Shown in pieces: positions 10,126 to 22,215 of a stretch of 64,000 nt of DNA. This DNA is from Corylus avellana. Taxonomy: Eukaryota > Streptophyta > Magnoliopsida > Fagales > Betulaceae. The notes beneath the pieces are model-generated. The model had not been told where the DNA came from, did not search any database, and saw only the letters and a list, made by a program, of their open reading frames with translations. Where the stretch lies: positions 6,949,001 to 7,013,000 of the forward strand of contig NC_081546.1 in the NCBI RefSeq assembly GCF_901000735.1, in the 5' to 3' direction. The position numbers and the translations under genes were made by a program. Within the stretch, counting starts at the first letter, position 1. Each line of letters starts with the position of its first letter.

Positions 10126-10812
10126 CTTGCAGGAGTTCCCAATGGATATGCAACTGCAACCCTGTTGTCACGGCTGGATTGAAGGAAGCTTGTAGATGGT
10201 AAAGAGCAGGTTTCTTCTAGACTTGTAAAGGAGATGAAGCTTCAGGAAGGTAGAGTAATTAAAGAGGAAGAGAGAAGGCTACGTGGAGATGCAGCTGACC
10301 ACTCAGCCAAAGTAAAAGGACACTTGGCAGCCGTAGAGAATGTTCAGGGTGTAGTGTTTTACAGCTGTATCGAGTTGGGGCTTATCCAGTTGGGTCTTTA
10401 AGACGGCAGATGAGCACTTGCAGCTGATCGCTTTGATTTTTTGTAATTAAGTATAAAAAATAAAATTACTTTTTAATTTTTTATAAAAATATATTTCACA
10501 ATAATTTTTTTAACATTATTTTATATTATTAAAATATTATTTCTTTACATTTTTTTTTTGTCTGTTTTGATTTTAAAATTACTATTTTTCTATTTTCTCT
10601 ATTTTTTTTCTAACTGTTAAACCAAACGCAACCTAACAAAAACTAAAGGGTTTACTTATCATCCAAGCATTCTATAAATTCAATGAGCTCTAAGATAATA
10701 ACCAGAGGCATGCATCTACAGATATAAAAAAAGCCAATTTGATTGAAAGAGAATCTATCCCAACTGTCTTCAGCAGACACAATTACAAGAAAACTATGAT
10801 ATTGGCTAAAAG
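10126..10812 (-). promoter_or_regulatory. Interval between PGDH 3' end and the hydrophilic-protein gene
   Basis: Both genes are on the minus strand, so this interval must hold the PGDH 3' UTR (near 10812) and the promoter and 5' UTR of the 140-aa gene (10126 to about 10400). It has CTACGTGGAG at about 10279-10288 (ACGT core, G-box-like). The part 10440-10620 is AT-rich and without signals I can name. No other open frame is supported. Confidence 0.4.
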
Positions 10813-13800
10813 CTACAACTTGAGGAGAACAAACTCTTCAATGGCAGGAATAGCCCCAATTTTCTTCAGAGCTTCCAGGCTTGGTTCTTCATCCACGCCA
10901 ATGGTCATGACTGCTTGTTTTTTAGGGGCAGTCCTTCCAACAGTCATGAAGCTCACATTTACATTATCCCCAGCCAAGATGCTCCCTACCTTTCCAATTA
11001 TACCAGGTTGATCAACCTGCCTGCACAGAATAAGGCTGCCTTCCAGGCTCACATCAACCCTGAATGATCCCACCTTTGTCAAATGAGGTTTCCCGTCCTT
11101 CACCCTTCCCTCAACTGTAATCTCACCGGACTCCGCAATTGCACTGGCAAATTTTGATTCTACATTGGCAATATGAACCTGGATGAACTCAAGTGGATTC
11201 TCCGGTGAGCCGTCCAACACAATTCGCTCTTCGGTTATTCTTAGTCCTCTCTGTTTTGCAGTGAAGTCAGCATTCACCAAGTTCACAAAAACGCTGGAGA
11301 TGGGCTCAATCAGACCCTTGGTAACCATAGCGCGGAGCAGCCGAGTATCAAGATCATCTGGACCTCTAGCAGAAGCATATGTAACCTTCACTGCTTTCAC
11401 ACCACCACCACCTGCAACCAGTTGCACAGCTAGCCTGCCAAGCTTTTCTGCCAATGCAACAAATGGTGCAAGTGCTGATAAAACCTGTCATCAAAGAAGA
11501 AAAGTATGTGTTTGTCAACAAATGTACATAAACATGAGATGAAATCATGTTCTTGCCTATTATATGCAGTAATGCCTGAAATTTCAGCTCAGATTGACAT
11601 GTACATGATAAATTCAAAACATTGCTCTGCCCGGAAGCAGTCTTTCGTGACAGGATTAACAGCAGATTTAGGTCCACCAATAGACAGATTAGCAGTCAAT
11701 CATCCACCACAGTTTTAAGACAATAGGCAGATATTTGGGCTTAATACCTCAGCAGGAACCATGGGCGCATTCACAGCAGTAGCAGCAAGCTCCCCTTTCA
11801 ATGCCCCAACCACAGCTTCAGCTACTTCAACAGCTACACCTTCCTGATTCCAATAACCAGCAATGTAGAACTAGATAATTATGAAAAAAATGAAAAATAT
11901 GAGCAACAACCAGAGTAGAAAATCAAACACACCTGAGCTTCCATAGTGCTAGCACCAAGATGAGGAGTTACAGTAACATTTTCATGCTGGACCAACTTAC
12001 TCTCACTCGGTGGAGGCTCTTCTATAAACACATCAAGTGCTGCCTGCAAGAAGATATAATTTGCCAACTCTTCGCTGTGTGGTCATATAAACTGAGACAA
12101 AGGTATTTAACAAGGGATAAGTACCTGAGCAACAATACCAGAATCCAGGGCCCTAATTAGAGCCTCCTCATCAATCACACCGCCACGAGCAACATTGACA
12201 ATTCGAACTCCCTTTTTCATCTTAGAGAAAGAATCATCATTGAACATTTTTGAGGTAGCAGGAGTAAGAGGCATGTGCATGGAGATAAAATCTGCAATTG
12301 ATAAGGCTTCATCAAAGGTCACCAACTCTACGCCAATTGCACTGGCACGGTCCGCAGGGGCATATGGATCATGAGCAATCACTTGCATGCCAAGTCCCTT
12401 GGCACGCCGAGCAACTTCTGATCCAACCTTTCCGAACCCCATAATGGCAAGGATTTTTCCCACCAGCGACACCCCAACATATTTATTTCTCAGCCACTTC
12501 CCTAGACATCAAATTTGTTTTTTTGACGAATAAGCATCATTTTACTGACAACAGCAAAACAGTCTACAAACACACTCTAGATTTAACTGGAAACTCTGCT
12601 GCAAAATCATCAGCTCAACTCAACGTCTACCAGCCAGACTACATACAAAACCAACTATTTATTCAATCAATCAACTCAGCCAACTACCAACTACCAATTA
12701 CAATCAAATTCTACTAACCCTTATAGACCCACACTTTAAACACCTTCTACATCAGAAGCAACACCGCAACAAATTTATAAACACAAAACCAGAATTTATT
12801 TACAGAGTATACGATCTTGAAATCCCCATCTGCAACATATAGCTTTATTAACAGTCGAATTCTTAATCTTCCCAGCTCCCACCACTCGAGTTTGAATCTC
12901 CCAATCAATTCTTTTTAAAATCTGCTCTTCTGAAATCATCACATTTCCATGCTTTAAATCATTCCTTTGTTTCCCTAGACACCAAATTTCACTACAAAAT
13001 AAGAGTTCCGGCATTTTTTAAGCAACACAAAGCCATGGATGAGACTTAGTTGAGTTAAGAACATGTGTTAATAAGATTCATCCCCTAGATTAACATACAT
13101 AAATTGAAATTGGAATCACTTCAAGTAATTAGTTGAGATATTTAACAATGGTCACAAAGATGGTCATAACAACCGATTTCCCACAAGCTTTTTCAGTAAA
13201 TTAGGAAGCAAATTGACTACCATGTGCTTATCACACTTCTCTTTAATCTAACCAGTATTCATTCTATCCATGTACAAGCATTCGAAATTTATTGCTAGAA
13301 GAATGCAAGTAAAATTAACTCAAAAATAGAACACGTCGTCCGGGAATAAGCCGTTAACTGACTCCGCATTTTAACAGTCATACTAATACCAGGTTCAACT
13401 AAGCAACAAAAACCATTACATAAAATTCAATAGTTCAATGAAAAAGACAAGTTAGAATTCGTAAAGCACACGAACCGCTCGAGTGAATGCCTAAATGAGG
13501 ATGTTAAAATAATGATTAAGTGACTAAATTTACCATTTTTCTATCGGCTTAAACTTTTAGGATAACTGATAATTTAATATGGTATCAGAACTAAAGGTAC
13601 TAAGATTTAACCTTGAATTCGTCGAATTCACTCTCAATTTCAATTAAATATTCCATTTAACATAGGAAAACTGAACCTCTAGAAACCAAGAAATTCAAGA
13701 AGAATCAACACAAACCAGCTTTTATGGAGGCATCAGCTTGAGCGATATTACGTGCCATAGCAGTAAGCAAAGCAATCCCATGCTCCGCGGCCGCAATTGT

Positions 13801-14268
13801 ATTGGCGGTGGGCGCATTAACCACGAGGCACCCGTGTTCCGTGGCTGCCGACAAATCAACATTATCGATTCCAACACCGGCACGACCCACCACCTTGAGT
13901 CGGCCACCCGAGGACTCGAACACCTCGCGTGTGACCTTGGTGCCACTCCGGACAATCAAGGCGTCGCAGAGAGAGATCTTGGTGCAGAGCTCCTCGGGGC
14001 TCAGGTTGTAGGAGCAGTCCACGTTGGCGAATTTCTTCAAGAGTTGGATACCCGCGTCGCCGAGCTTTTCGGCGACGAGGACTGTGGGCTTGGCGTCCAT
14101 CATGGCCACTACTAGGAAGGACTTGGCATTTCTGGGGCGGCTGCAAAGAGGGAAAACGGCGAATGGGGAGGAAAGCGTGAGCCTCCATGAGAGAGAGCAA
14201 GTTGAAAGTGGTCTGCTTTTGTTTAGAGGTTTTGTAACCATGAGGTTCGATGAGGTTGTAGCCGCCAT
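10813..14268 (-). CDS. PGDH: D-3-phosphoglycerate dehydrogenase, plastidial (5 exons, 602 aa)
   Basis: It oxidises 3-phosphoglycerate with NAD+ to 3-phosphohydroxypyruvate, the first step of the phosphorylated serine pathway in plastids. Exons (minus): 14268-13716, 12501-12125, 12043-11933, 11843-11748 and 11484-10813. All introns are GT-AG, and the joined frame is open for 602 codons, the usual plant length. Residues 1 to about 55 are Ser/Thr/Arg-rich with few acids, as in a transit peptide. The substrate domain starts near [15 protein letters not shown]. The Rossmann motif GFGKVGSE gives G206, G208 and G211. Family catalytic residues are present: R290 ([11 protein letters not shown]), E318 (FIEEPP) and H338 (TPHLGAST). 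An intervening domain follows, and a C-terminal ACT domain (about 528-602, [17 protein letters not shown]) typical of serine-sensing isoforms ends the protein. Intron 1 is long (1214 bp) and carries a LINE at its acceptor. No disabling change was seen. Confidence 0.95.
12517..12970 (-). mobile_element. 5'-truncated LINE fragment in PGDH intron 1
   Basis: On the minus strand the frame reads [28 protein letters not shown] and [16 protein letters not shown], then a stop. This is the style of the C-terminal part of plant L1-type ORF2. About 280 bases of 3' UTR and a short A run follow. It is bracketed by TTCCCTAGACATCAAATTT (12498-12516) and a copy with one change (12971-12989), read as the target duplication. 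That duplication spans the exon 2 acceptor. Confidence 0.7.
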
Positions 14269-14873
14269 TTGAATTGCTCTGTCTCTGTTCCTGTGTTTCT
14301 GGGTGGAACGTGTCGGGATTTAGAATTGGAAATTGGTTGACTCTGTGATAACTCCAGAGTGTTACAGTGTCTCCGCTACTGGTGTCTGTGCATTTCTAAC
14401 CAATTAAATGCTGCCACCCCATCGTTGCCCACTTTTAGTTATTTTTATATTTATTTATTTTTTAGAAGTGCACAGAACAGAATAAAAGAATTGCACTGCA
14501 AGTGCTTATAGGAACACCAAAACACATGTTTTGACATAAAATAGTCTTTTAGTGTAAGAAAAACTAGTTTATTTTCTATTATATATGTGTTTCTGTTTCA
14601 AATTGTGTGGGTGAATTGTCAAGAAATCAAGTTTTATAAATGATTATTGGGGATTTGACTAATCTTTTTTTTGGGCAAAATGTAAATATGGCTAATGCTT
14701 CGTTGGGTTATAACAAGCTCTATTACAACCCAATGTTGATCTTGGTGAGGATGTCATTGATTTTTTAGTAAAGTAGATTCAAGATTGTATGTGGTTCTAC
14801 TTGCAGCGTGTGTAAACCAAATAGCTCTCTCTTTTAATATCTTTGGTTTTTTTTTTAGTGTGTGAGGCACTTA
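14269..14873 (-). promoter_or_regulatory. PGDH upstream region
   Basis: Upstream of the PGDH start; it must contain its promoter and 5' UTR. I see no convincing TATA box close to the ATG. AT-rich sequence follows beyond 14440. No other gene is supported. Confidence 0.4.
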
Positions 14874-15147
14874 GGGTGTGTTTGGTAAAGGCTTTGGCTT
14901 AAACACTGTAGTCAATGTAGATTGATGTGACCAAAAAAAAAAAATATTTGATATAAAAAAGTAAAAAAAGTAGTATGAAAAAGTAAAAAAGTTTTGTTTA
15001 GTAGTGATTTTTTTGATTTAAATAGTAATAAAAAGTAAATGATATGATATAAAAAGTGAAAAAGTTAGAATGTTTTGATATTGATTTTTTTGAGAAATTG
15101 TGATGAACAATAATAAAGGAGACCCCAACTCCTTCACCAAACAACCC
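14874..15147. mobile_element. Tourist-like MITE (274 bp)
   Basis: TTA at 14871-14873 and 15148-15150. Ends are GGGTGTGTTTGGTAAAGG and CCTTCACCAAACAACCC. The interior (AAACACTGTAGTCAATGTAG, TAGTAATAAAAAGTAAATGA) is shared with 16142-16417 and 27791-28064. From 15151 to 16141 I see no gene: one 86-codon frame at 15237-15497 is low in information, and a T run occurs at 16020-16037. Confidence 0.8.
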
Positions 15148-16141
15148 TTAGATTGTAAATATCGGAGGAATCGCTCTAATAGCGTATTCTATATCCGGAT
15201 CTTACCTGTGCCTTTTCTGTATCGACTTCCTTTGGGTTGTTGATAGTGTTCTCTGTTGAGGGTACATATAGGTTTGGACATTTTGAGGTTCTTACACATG
15301 TAATTAGGATTTATGAACCTCTTAAGGTTTATGATTATTCTTGTGCTATTTTTGCCTTTAAAACCGTTTTATGCGGTCCCTTTGAGAGGACTGAGCTATT
15401 TATTTGGCCCATTTCTTACTTTGGTTTGTTTACTTACATTGTTATCTTTCGTTTTGGGGTTTGTTGTAGCAAAGCCCACCCCTTTTTAGTTTTTTGATCA
15501 CTTATTCTCCTTTCCCAATTTGATTAAAAAAATAAAGCGAATTCAACCACCGAAAGAAGAATATGCCAGACTCAAAAGCTAAGGCATGTGCGTAAATCAA
15601 ATCCTGTTTTGGTATGAGAGGTACTAAATTTATGTTTTTGCTGTATTAAAGTAACACAATGAATAATTTTAATCATTTAATCAAATACCTTAACACTATC
15701 ATTTTTTTAATAGAAGTATTTGTCTAGAAATTGCGTCGAGGCTTTTGTAAACATAAAAGGCTATATAATTCATTTAAACCCGTGTCATATTTATATCATT
15801 ACTTTTGTTTAGGAAATAAGAAAGTGAGATTTTAGATGTAGGACCCCTATTATCGTTTCTAGAGCCTGAATAATTTGGAAAATAATAATAATAAAGAGAA
15901 CCGGGGAAGAGTGTGGGGAGGGGGATTGTTGACGGGGAGAGTTGAGTGAGGACTGAAGAGATATTTATATCCATGTGTTTTAATTTTGAAATTGGAAAAT
16001 TTGTGTGCCCCTTTGGCCAATTTTTTTTTTTTTTTTAACCTCTATTACTTTTTAAACATTGAAAAATACTAATATGATAATAATTATCAAACAGGTTGTC
16101 ATAGGTGATAGGTGATCGCCACCGTTCAAAATAAATTCTAA

Positions 16142-16417
16142 GGCTTTGTTTGGTAATGGGGATGAGGTTGGCCTAAACACTGTTCATTACCATTTCCCAA
16201 AAAAATCAACATCAAAACATTCTAACTTTTTCACTTTTAATATCAAATCATTCACTTTTTATTATTATTCAAATAAAAAAATTACTACAAAACAAAACTT
16301 TTTCACTTTTTCATACCACTTTTTCTTTTTTTTTTTTATACAAAACATTCTTACTTTTTTTCACATCAATCTACATCAACTACAGTGTTTAAGCCATCCC
16401 ATTTGCCAAAGACCCCC
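16142..16417. mobile_element. Tourist-like MITE, same family, opposite orientation (276 bp)
   Basis: TAA flanks at 16139-16141 and 16418-16420. Ends are GGCTTTGTTTGGTAATGGGG and the inverse CATTTGCCAAAGACCCCC. Reads as the reverse complement of 27791-28064. The open frame across it is not a gene. Confidence 0.75.
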
Positions 16418-16629
16418 TAAATTACTTTACGAAAAACAAAACAGAAACTTCTCATGCCTTCGTATAGAAATAGTTTGAAAACACATGCCCCCACCCTTTC
16501 AGCCTTCAGGTATGGAGGTTGGCCTTCTTACTTATAATTAAAAAATAAAATAAAAATGACAATCGACCACTCAATTTAGTTTGTCCCATTTATTAGCATT
16601 TTATGTAAACTTAATTGGACTGAAAAGAC

Positions 16630-16898
16630 TCTGGTTACGGGCAGATTATAGATAATGCGAAGAGTGTTTTAAAGATATTTCGTAATTGGGACGTGTATCA
16701 TGTCAAACGAGAAGCTAATATGGCGGCACATACACTTGCTAAGGAGGCAGCAAGAAACTGTTTGGACAGAATTTGGATTGAAGAAACACCCCCAATGTAT
16801 TTCTGATTTGGTCAATTTAGAAAGTCTAGCTCTTGTTTTGTAGGGCCTTGGCTAAGTTATTCTCAATGAATGATATTAGATTATTTTCTCAAAAGAAA
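16630..16898 (+). mobile_element. 5'-truncated LINE copy (3' end only)
   Basis: Perfect 17-bp target duplication AATTGGACTGAAAAGAC at 16613-16629 and 16899-16915. The plus frame encodes a ribonuclease H C-terminus (NWDVYHVKREANMAAHTLAK, then EAARNCLDRIWIEETPP and a stop), a 3' UTR and a short A-rich tail. Dead on arrival. Confidence 0.85.
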
Positions 16899-17224
16899 AA
16901 TTGGACTGAAAAGACGTCACGTGACCACTATTGTTTCAATCTAACAAAAAACAATGGGCTTTTTGTTTGGACACTATGCCTTGTGGGCAAGATGTTTTGA
17001 AGGAATGGATAACGTAATAAATCTGATATGGTAGTTGGGCTCAACCGTTGTAGTCCATTTTCCATTATTAGGTTATTAATTGAGAGTTGTAAAAGTTTAG
17101 AGACTTTTTTAGCAAATTTATTCGTTCATTACAAAATACAGATTCACTACAAATCTGCCCAGCCACGACGTTGATTAAAATGCATCAATATAAAATCCAG
17201 AAGTGAAGACTTCATGTGGGCCTT

Positions 17225-17450
17225 TGATATTTCATCCCATTTTCACTTGGGCCCAAGTAGTGGCCTGAGCGTTTTTGCCCACCTCTGATGTTGTGGCTTA
17301 ACTTGCTGACAATTTAGGCATTACTCCACATACTTGGCAATGTCTCTTTTTATATTGTTCCATCAATATGATCCTTTCAGATCTTTATACATTTTGGTGC
17401 TCTCTAGATATAATATCGTATATAGAGATCGGCGAGCTTCATCCATAATT
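17225..17450 (-). pseudogene. Ty3/gypsy integrase fragment (zinc-binding region)
   Basis: The minus strand, with stops ignored, reads IMDEARRSLYTI, STKMYKDLKGSY, WNNIKRDIAKYVE and CLNCQQVKPQHQRWAK. This is the HHCC-type N-terminal integrase region of gypsy elements. In-frame stops replace expected Trp and other codons. No LTRs nearby. Confidence 0.7.
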
Positions 17451-17605
17451 TCCTTCCTCAGTTTTCTGCTTGCTGGCGCACACACTTGCTCAAAATGGGT
17501 GAACACCCCATCAATTGCAAGATGAAAGTATGAGCCTTTCCCTTCCTCAAGTTGTTGCTTGATCTTCTAACAGAATAGTTTCCCTTTCTCAAAATAGACC
17601 TACTT

Positions 17606-17805
17606 GTGGACTCCACTACTGAGCATGAGTTACTTAACTTTATGGATGCATTCCTAGGGTATAACCTAATACAGATGTATGATTCGAATATGGAGAAGAC
17701 CCCGTTCATTATTAATCAAGGACTTCATTGTTACATAGTAATGCCCTTTGGGTTAAAGAATGCTGGAACCACTTGTCGAAGACTCGTGAATGCAATGTGT
17801 AATAC
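17606..17805 (+). pseudogene. Ty3/gypsy reverse transcriptase fragment
   Basis: The plus frame has LLNFMDAFLGYN, MEKTPFIINQGLHCY and VMPFGLKNAGTT, the finger/palm motifs of gypsy reverse transcriptase before the YVDD box. It ends abruptly where the duplicated block begins at 17788. Its orientation is opposite to the integrase fragment next to it. Confidence 0.75.
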
Positions 17806-19954
17806 CCCACATTAAATAAAATTAAGGAAACCCTAATCAGTATTTATTGGCCTAGAATGAACCCTAGACGCCTTAAAGTCTTCCAACAACCACTCCAAAA
17901 CCCTTCACAGAGAGAGAGAAGAAATTAAGGATCTTTTAAGGTTTCTAGGCTTCCAACAACTTCTAGGAAGTAATAATCTCTTTGCTCTTTCCTCGTACTA
18001 TTTTCGTTTTGTTTCATGATTAGGTTGTTTATTAGGTGCTGTTCGCATGTGTTGTTAGAAGTTAGAGTTGACTTTAGGTTAATTAGAAAGCTTGGATTTT
18101 GGCTTAAGTGTGTCCTAGAACTTGTGAAAGAGTATATTTGTAACTCTTAGCTGCGATGTTGTACAATATTTGTGAAAGAGTATCTTTGTAATATACTAAT
18201 ACGTGTAGATTTGGTCGTGAAATAGCTTACCTTTTATTATTATTATTATTTTTAGAGAAATAGTTATTCATTTTTTAGTCTATTCCTATATACCAAACGT
18301 GATCCAATTTATTTTTTTATTTTATATAGAATTTCTCTTTACGTACCACAAAATTGGGATTATGCTTTGTATTGATCTAACGAAATTAGTATAATGTATT
18401 AGAGGAGGACTAATTAAGTCTGCTGCATGCATGCCTCCAAATCCAATTGTTTTATAATAAGGTCACATGCGTAATCCAAGAGCAAAGGACCACAAGATAG
18501 AAACAAACAAGAAAAGAAGGCGAGGAAACGTGAGATTGGGTCTCAAATGGAAGACATGGGGACTGCTTATTTCGTTTATATGCTCCGATCGAGGGCCATT
18601 CATGCTGGCTATCAACTCAAATATGTCTGCGTTCCAAATTATTCTTCAATATATCAAGTGATATATGTCTACTGCTTCCAAATATATCACTTCACTCATA
18701 CCGACAGAGTCTGCACTGAAAGAGAAGGTCATGCAAGTAAAAAGGGGTGGTTCGGCCACTCTTAAAAGGCTATGAGATTGGTTTGATGACCCCCAAACTA
18801 GCCTGTTTGGGGTGGCCAAAACTACCGGGGTGGCTGGCCATCTCCATTTTTCCCCGAAACGAGTGTTATTAGGGGTTGGCCAAACCATTCCCACAGCCAG
18901 CCACCCCCATAGCCGATATGGAAGTGGTCAAACCACCTCCAAGTGGCTCGAGTCGGTCCTCAATTTTTTTTATTTTTTATTTTTTTTTTCTATTTTATAT
19001 TCATTTTAAAAGTTTTTAAATTTTTTGTTGGGTCATATAACACGTGACACGTTGTAATTGGTTCGACTTTGAAATCCGTTAGTTTTATTAACGGAAGGTG
19101 GATGGAGGTTCTATTTTCGTATTTAGCTAAAATCGATGTATCATTTATGATGTAAAATGAAATATAGGTGGAAAAAAATAAATTCGTTAAGACTTAAGTA
19201 CTAAAAAGGCATTCAACCCTTTCTTTTAAGGACAAAGATTTCCTCCAAACTGGATCGAACGAATTTCTTTCAACTTAATTTATAAAAGTAACATGTATTC
19301 CTTAAACATGTGATATGCACATATTTTTTTAAATAGCAGGAACAAAATTGAAATAAATTTTATTAAAAACGCATGTTAAATGCACATAAATTTTTAATAA
19401 AATCATTAATATCGAGAGTCCGTGGTTGGACGGAATTCTACAATTACTTCGTTGAAGCTCAGCCACATGCCCATCCTGATGTAGCCGCCTGATAAGCGAA
19501 TTTTGACTAATTCTTCCACGCAAACCGCCATCTCCGATGAGGTTAATTGATTGTATTGTGTTTTATATGAGTGGGTCAACCTATCCTTTTGGTGCCAACC
19601 AATTGACCACTGTCTTAGCCAATTGGGGGGACCAAAGTGATTCGGTGATTCCAGCAAATTTTTGAAATGACCCACAATTTAGGACGTAACACAGATTCTA
19701 GAAGTTTTTGGTTGCAAAATTGATTGAAGATGTTGACGACGTGTTAGACTTTTGTCGTTTCCCCGGACCATTTCCTTTCCCAATCCTTTTCAACATTATC
19801 AAGAAAATCTACCATCAATACTTTCTTTTAAACCACTTACATTTTTAATACAAGTCTAGTAGAGAGAAGTGCTATTATAAGCAACAACTTGGATCTCAAC
19901 AGTCTGGCAATTTGTATTTGCGTGTTGAGTTAAAAGTCGTGTCAAATATCGTTT
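17788..19954. repeat. Long repeat, left copy (probable unmerged contig overlap)
   Basis: Matches 20055-22215 from end to end. The first approximately 980 bases differ at only a few sites. The middle (about 18770-19480) differs at many positions and by small indels, and the last approximately 450 bases are again near-identical. It stops exactly at the N gap. Content: no gene. There is a GGCCACCCC-rich palindromic patch at about 18740-18950 of the kind seen in Mutator-like foldbacks. Confidence 0.9.
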
Positions 19955-20054
19955 NNNNNNNNNNNNNNNNNNNNNNNNNNNNNNNNNNNNNNNNNNNNNN
20001 NNNNNNNNNNNNNNNNNNNNNNNNNNNNNNNNNNNNNNNNNNNNNNNNNNNNNN
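19955..20054. other. Assembly gap, exactly 100 N
   Basis: A run of 100 N, the usual placeholder for a gap of unknown size. Its two sides are the end of the left repeat copy and the start of the right copy. Confidence 0.99.
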
Positions 20055-22215
20055 GAATGCAATGTGTAATACCCCACATTAAATAAAATTAAGGAAACCC
20101 TAATCAGTATTTATTGGCCTAGAATGAACCCTAGACGCCTTAAAGTCTTCCAACAACCACTCCAAAACCCTTCACAGAGAGAGAGAAGAAATTAAGGATC
20201 TTTTAAGGTTTCTAGGCTTCCAACAACTTCTAGGAAGTAATAATCTCTTTGCTCTTTCCTCGTACTATTTTCGTTTTGTTTCATGATTAGGTTGTTTATT
20301 AGGTGCTGTTCGCATGTGTTGTTAGAAGTTAGAGTTGACTTTAGGTTAATTAGAAAGCTTGGATTTTGGCTTAAGTGTGTCCTAGAACTTGTGAAAGAGT
20401 ATATTTGTAACTCTTAGCTGCGATGTTGTACAATATTTGTGAAAGAGTATCTTTGTAATATACTAATACGTGTAGATTTGGTCGTGAAATAGCTTACCTT
20501 TTATTATTATTATTATTTTTAGAGAAATAGTTATTCATTTTTTAGTCTATTCCTATATACCAAACGTGATCCAATTTATTTTTTTATTTTATATAGAATT
20601 TCTCTTTACGTACCACAAAATTGGGATTATGCTTTGTATTGATCTAACGAAATTAGTATAATGTATTAGAGGAGGACTAATTAAGTCTGCTGCATGCATG
20701 CCTCCAAATCCAATTGTTTTATAATAAGGTCACATGCGTAATCCAAGAGCAAAGGACCACAAGATAGAAACAAACAAGAAAAGAAGGCGAGGAAACGTGA
20801 GATTGGGTCTCAAATGGAAGACATGGGGACTGCTTATTTCGTTTATAAGCTCCGATCGAGGGCCATCCATGCTGGCTATCAACTCAAATATGTCTGCGTT
20901 CCAAATTATTCTTCAATATATCAAGTGATATATGTCTACTGCTTCCAAATATATCACTTCACTCATACCGACAGAGTCTGCACTGAAAGAGAAGGTCATG
21001 CAAGTAAAAAGGGGTGGTTCGGCCACTCTTAAAAGGTTATGAAATTGGTTTGATGACTCCCAAACTAACCGGTTTGGGGTAGCCAAAACCACTGGGGTGG
21101 CTGGCTATCCCTATTTTTGTCCGAAATGAGTGCTATTAGGGGTTGGCCGAACCATTCCCACAACCAGCCACCCCCATAGCCGATATGGAAGTGGTCAAAC
21201 CACCTCCAAGTGGCTCGAGTCGGTCCTCAATTTTTTTAAAACACCTTTTTATTTTTCTATTTTATTTTCATTTTAAAAGTTTTTAAATTTTTTGTTGGGT
21301 CATATAACACGTGACACGTTGTAATTGGTTTGACTTTGAAATCCATTAGTTTTATTAGCAGAAGGTGGATGGAGGTACTATTACCGTATTTAACTAAAAC
21401 CGATGTATTATTTATGATATAAAATGAAATTTAGGTTGAAAAAAATAAATTCGTTAAGACTTAAGTACTGAAAAGGCATTAAACCCTTTTTTTTAAGGAC
21501 AAAGTTTTCTTCCAAACTGGATAAATTTCCTTCAACTTAATTTATAAAAATAATATGTGCTCCTTAAACATGTGATATGCACATGTTTTTTTAAATAGTA
21601 AGAACAAAATTAGAATAAATTTTATTAAAAACTCATATTAGATGCACATAAATTTTTAATAAAATCAGTAATGTCAAGAGTCCGTGGTTGGACAGAATTC
21701 TACAATTAATTCGATGAAGCTCAGCCACATGCCCATCTGATGTAGCCGCCTGATAAGCGAATTTTGACTAATTCTTCCACGCAAACCGCCATCTCCGATG
21801 AGGTTAATTGATTGTATTGTGTTTTATATGAGTGGGTCAACCTATCCTTTTGGTGCCAACCAATTGACCACTGTCTTAGCCAATTGGGGGGACCAAAGTG
21901 ATTCGGTGATTCCAGCAAATTTTTTAAATGACCCACAATTTAGGACGTAACACAGATTCTAGAAGTTTTTGGTTGCAAAATTGATTGAAGATGTTGACGA
22001 CGTGTTAGACTTTTGTCGTTTCCCCGGACCATTTCCTTTCCCAATCCTTTTCAACATTATCAAGAAAATCTGCCATCAATACTTTCTTTTAAACCACTTA
22101 CATTTTTAATACAAGTCTAGTAGAGAGAAGTGCTATTATAAGCAACAACTTGGATCTCAACAGTCTGGCAATTTGTATTTGCGTGTCGAGTTAAAAGTCG
22201 TGTCAAATATTGTTT
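20055..22215. repeat. Long repeat, right copy (probable unmerged contig overlap)
   Basis: Counterpart of 17788-19954. Its first base after the gap corresponds to 17788, and the sequence corresponding to the last base before the gap (19954) is at 22215. After that the sequence runs on into unique DNA. No gene in it. Confidence 0.9.

Noticed and set aside
13738..14272. Open frames antisense to PGDH exon 1
   Set aside because: They are shadows of a GC-rich coding exon in other frames and have no motif.
15237..15497. 86-codon open frame
   Set aside because: Starts with a non-ATG-like context, has no homology I can recognise, and its hydrophobic composition is typical of T-rich intergenic DNA.
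17788..22215. Biological tandem duplication of 2.2 kb
   Set aside because: Both copies abut a 100-N gap exactly at corresponding ends, which is better explained by unmerged contig overlap. Kept as a finding about the assembly.
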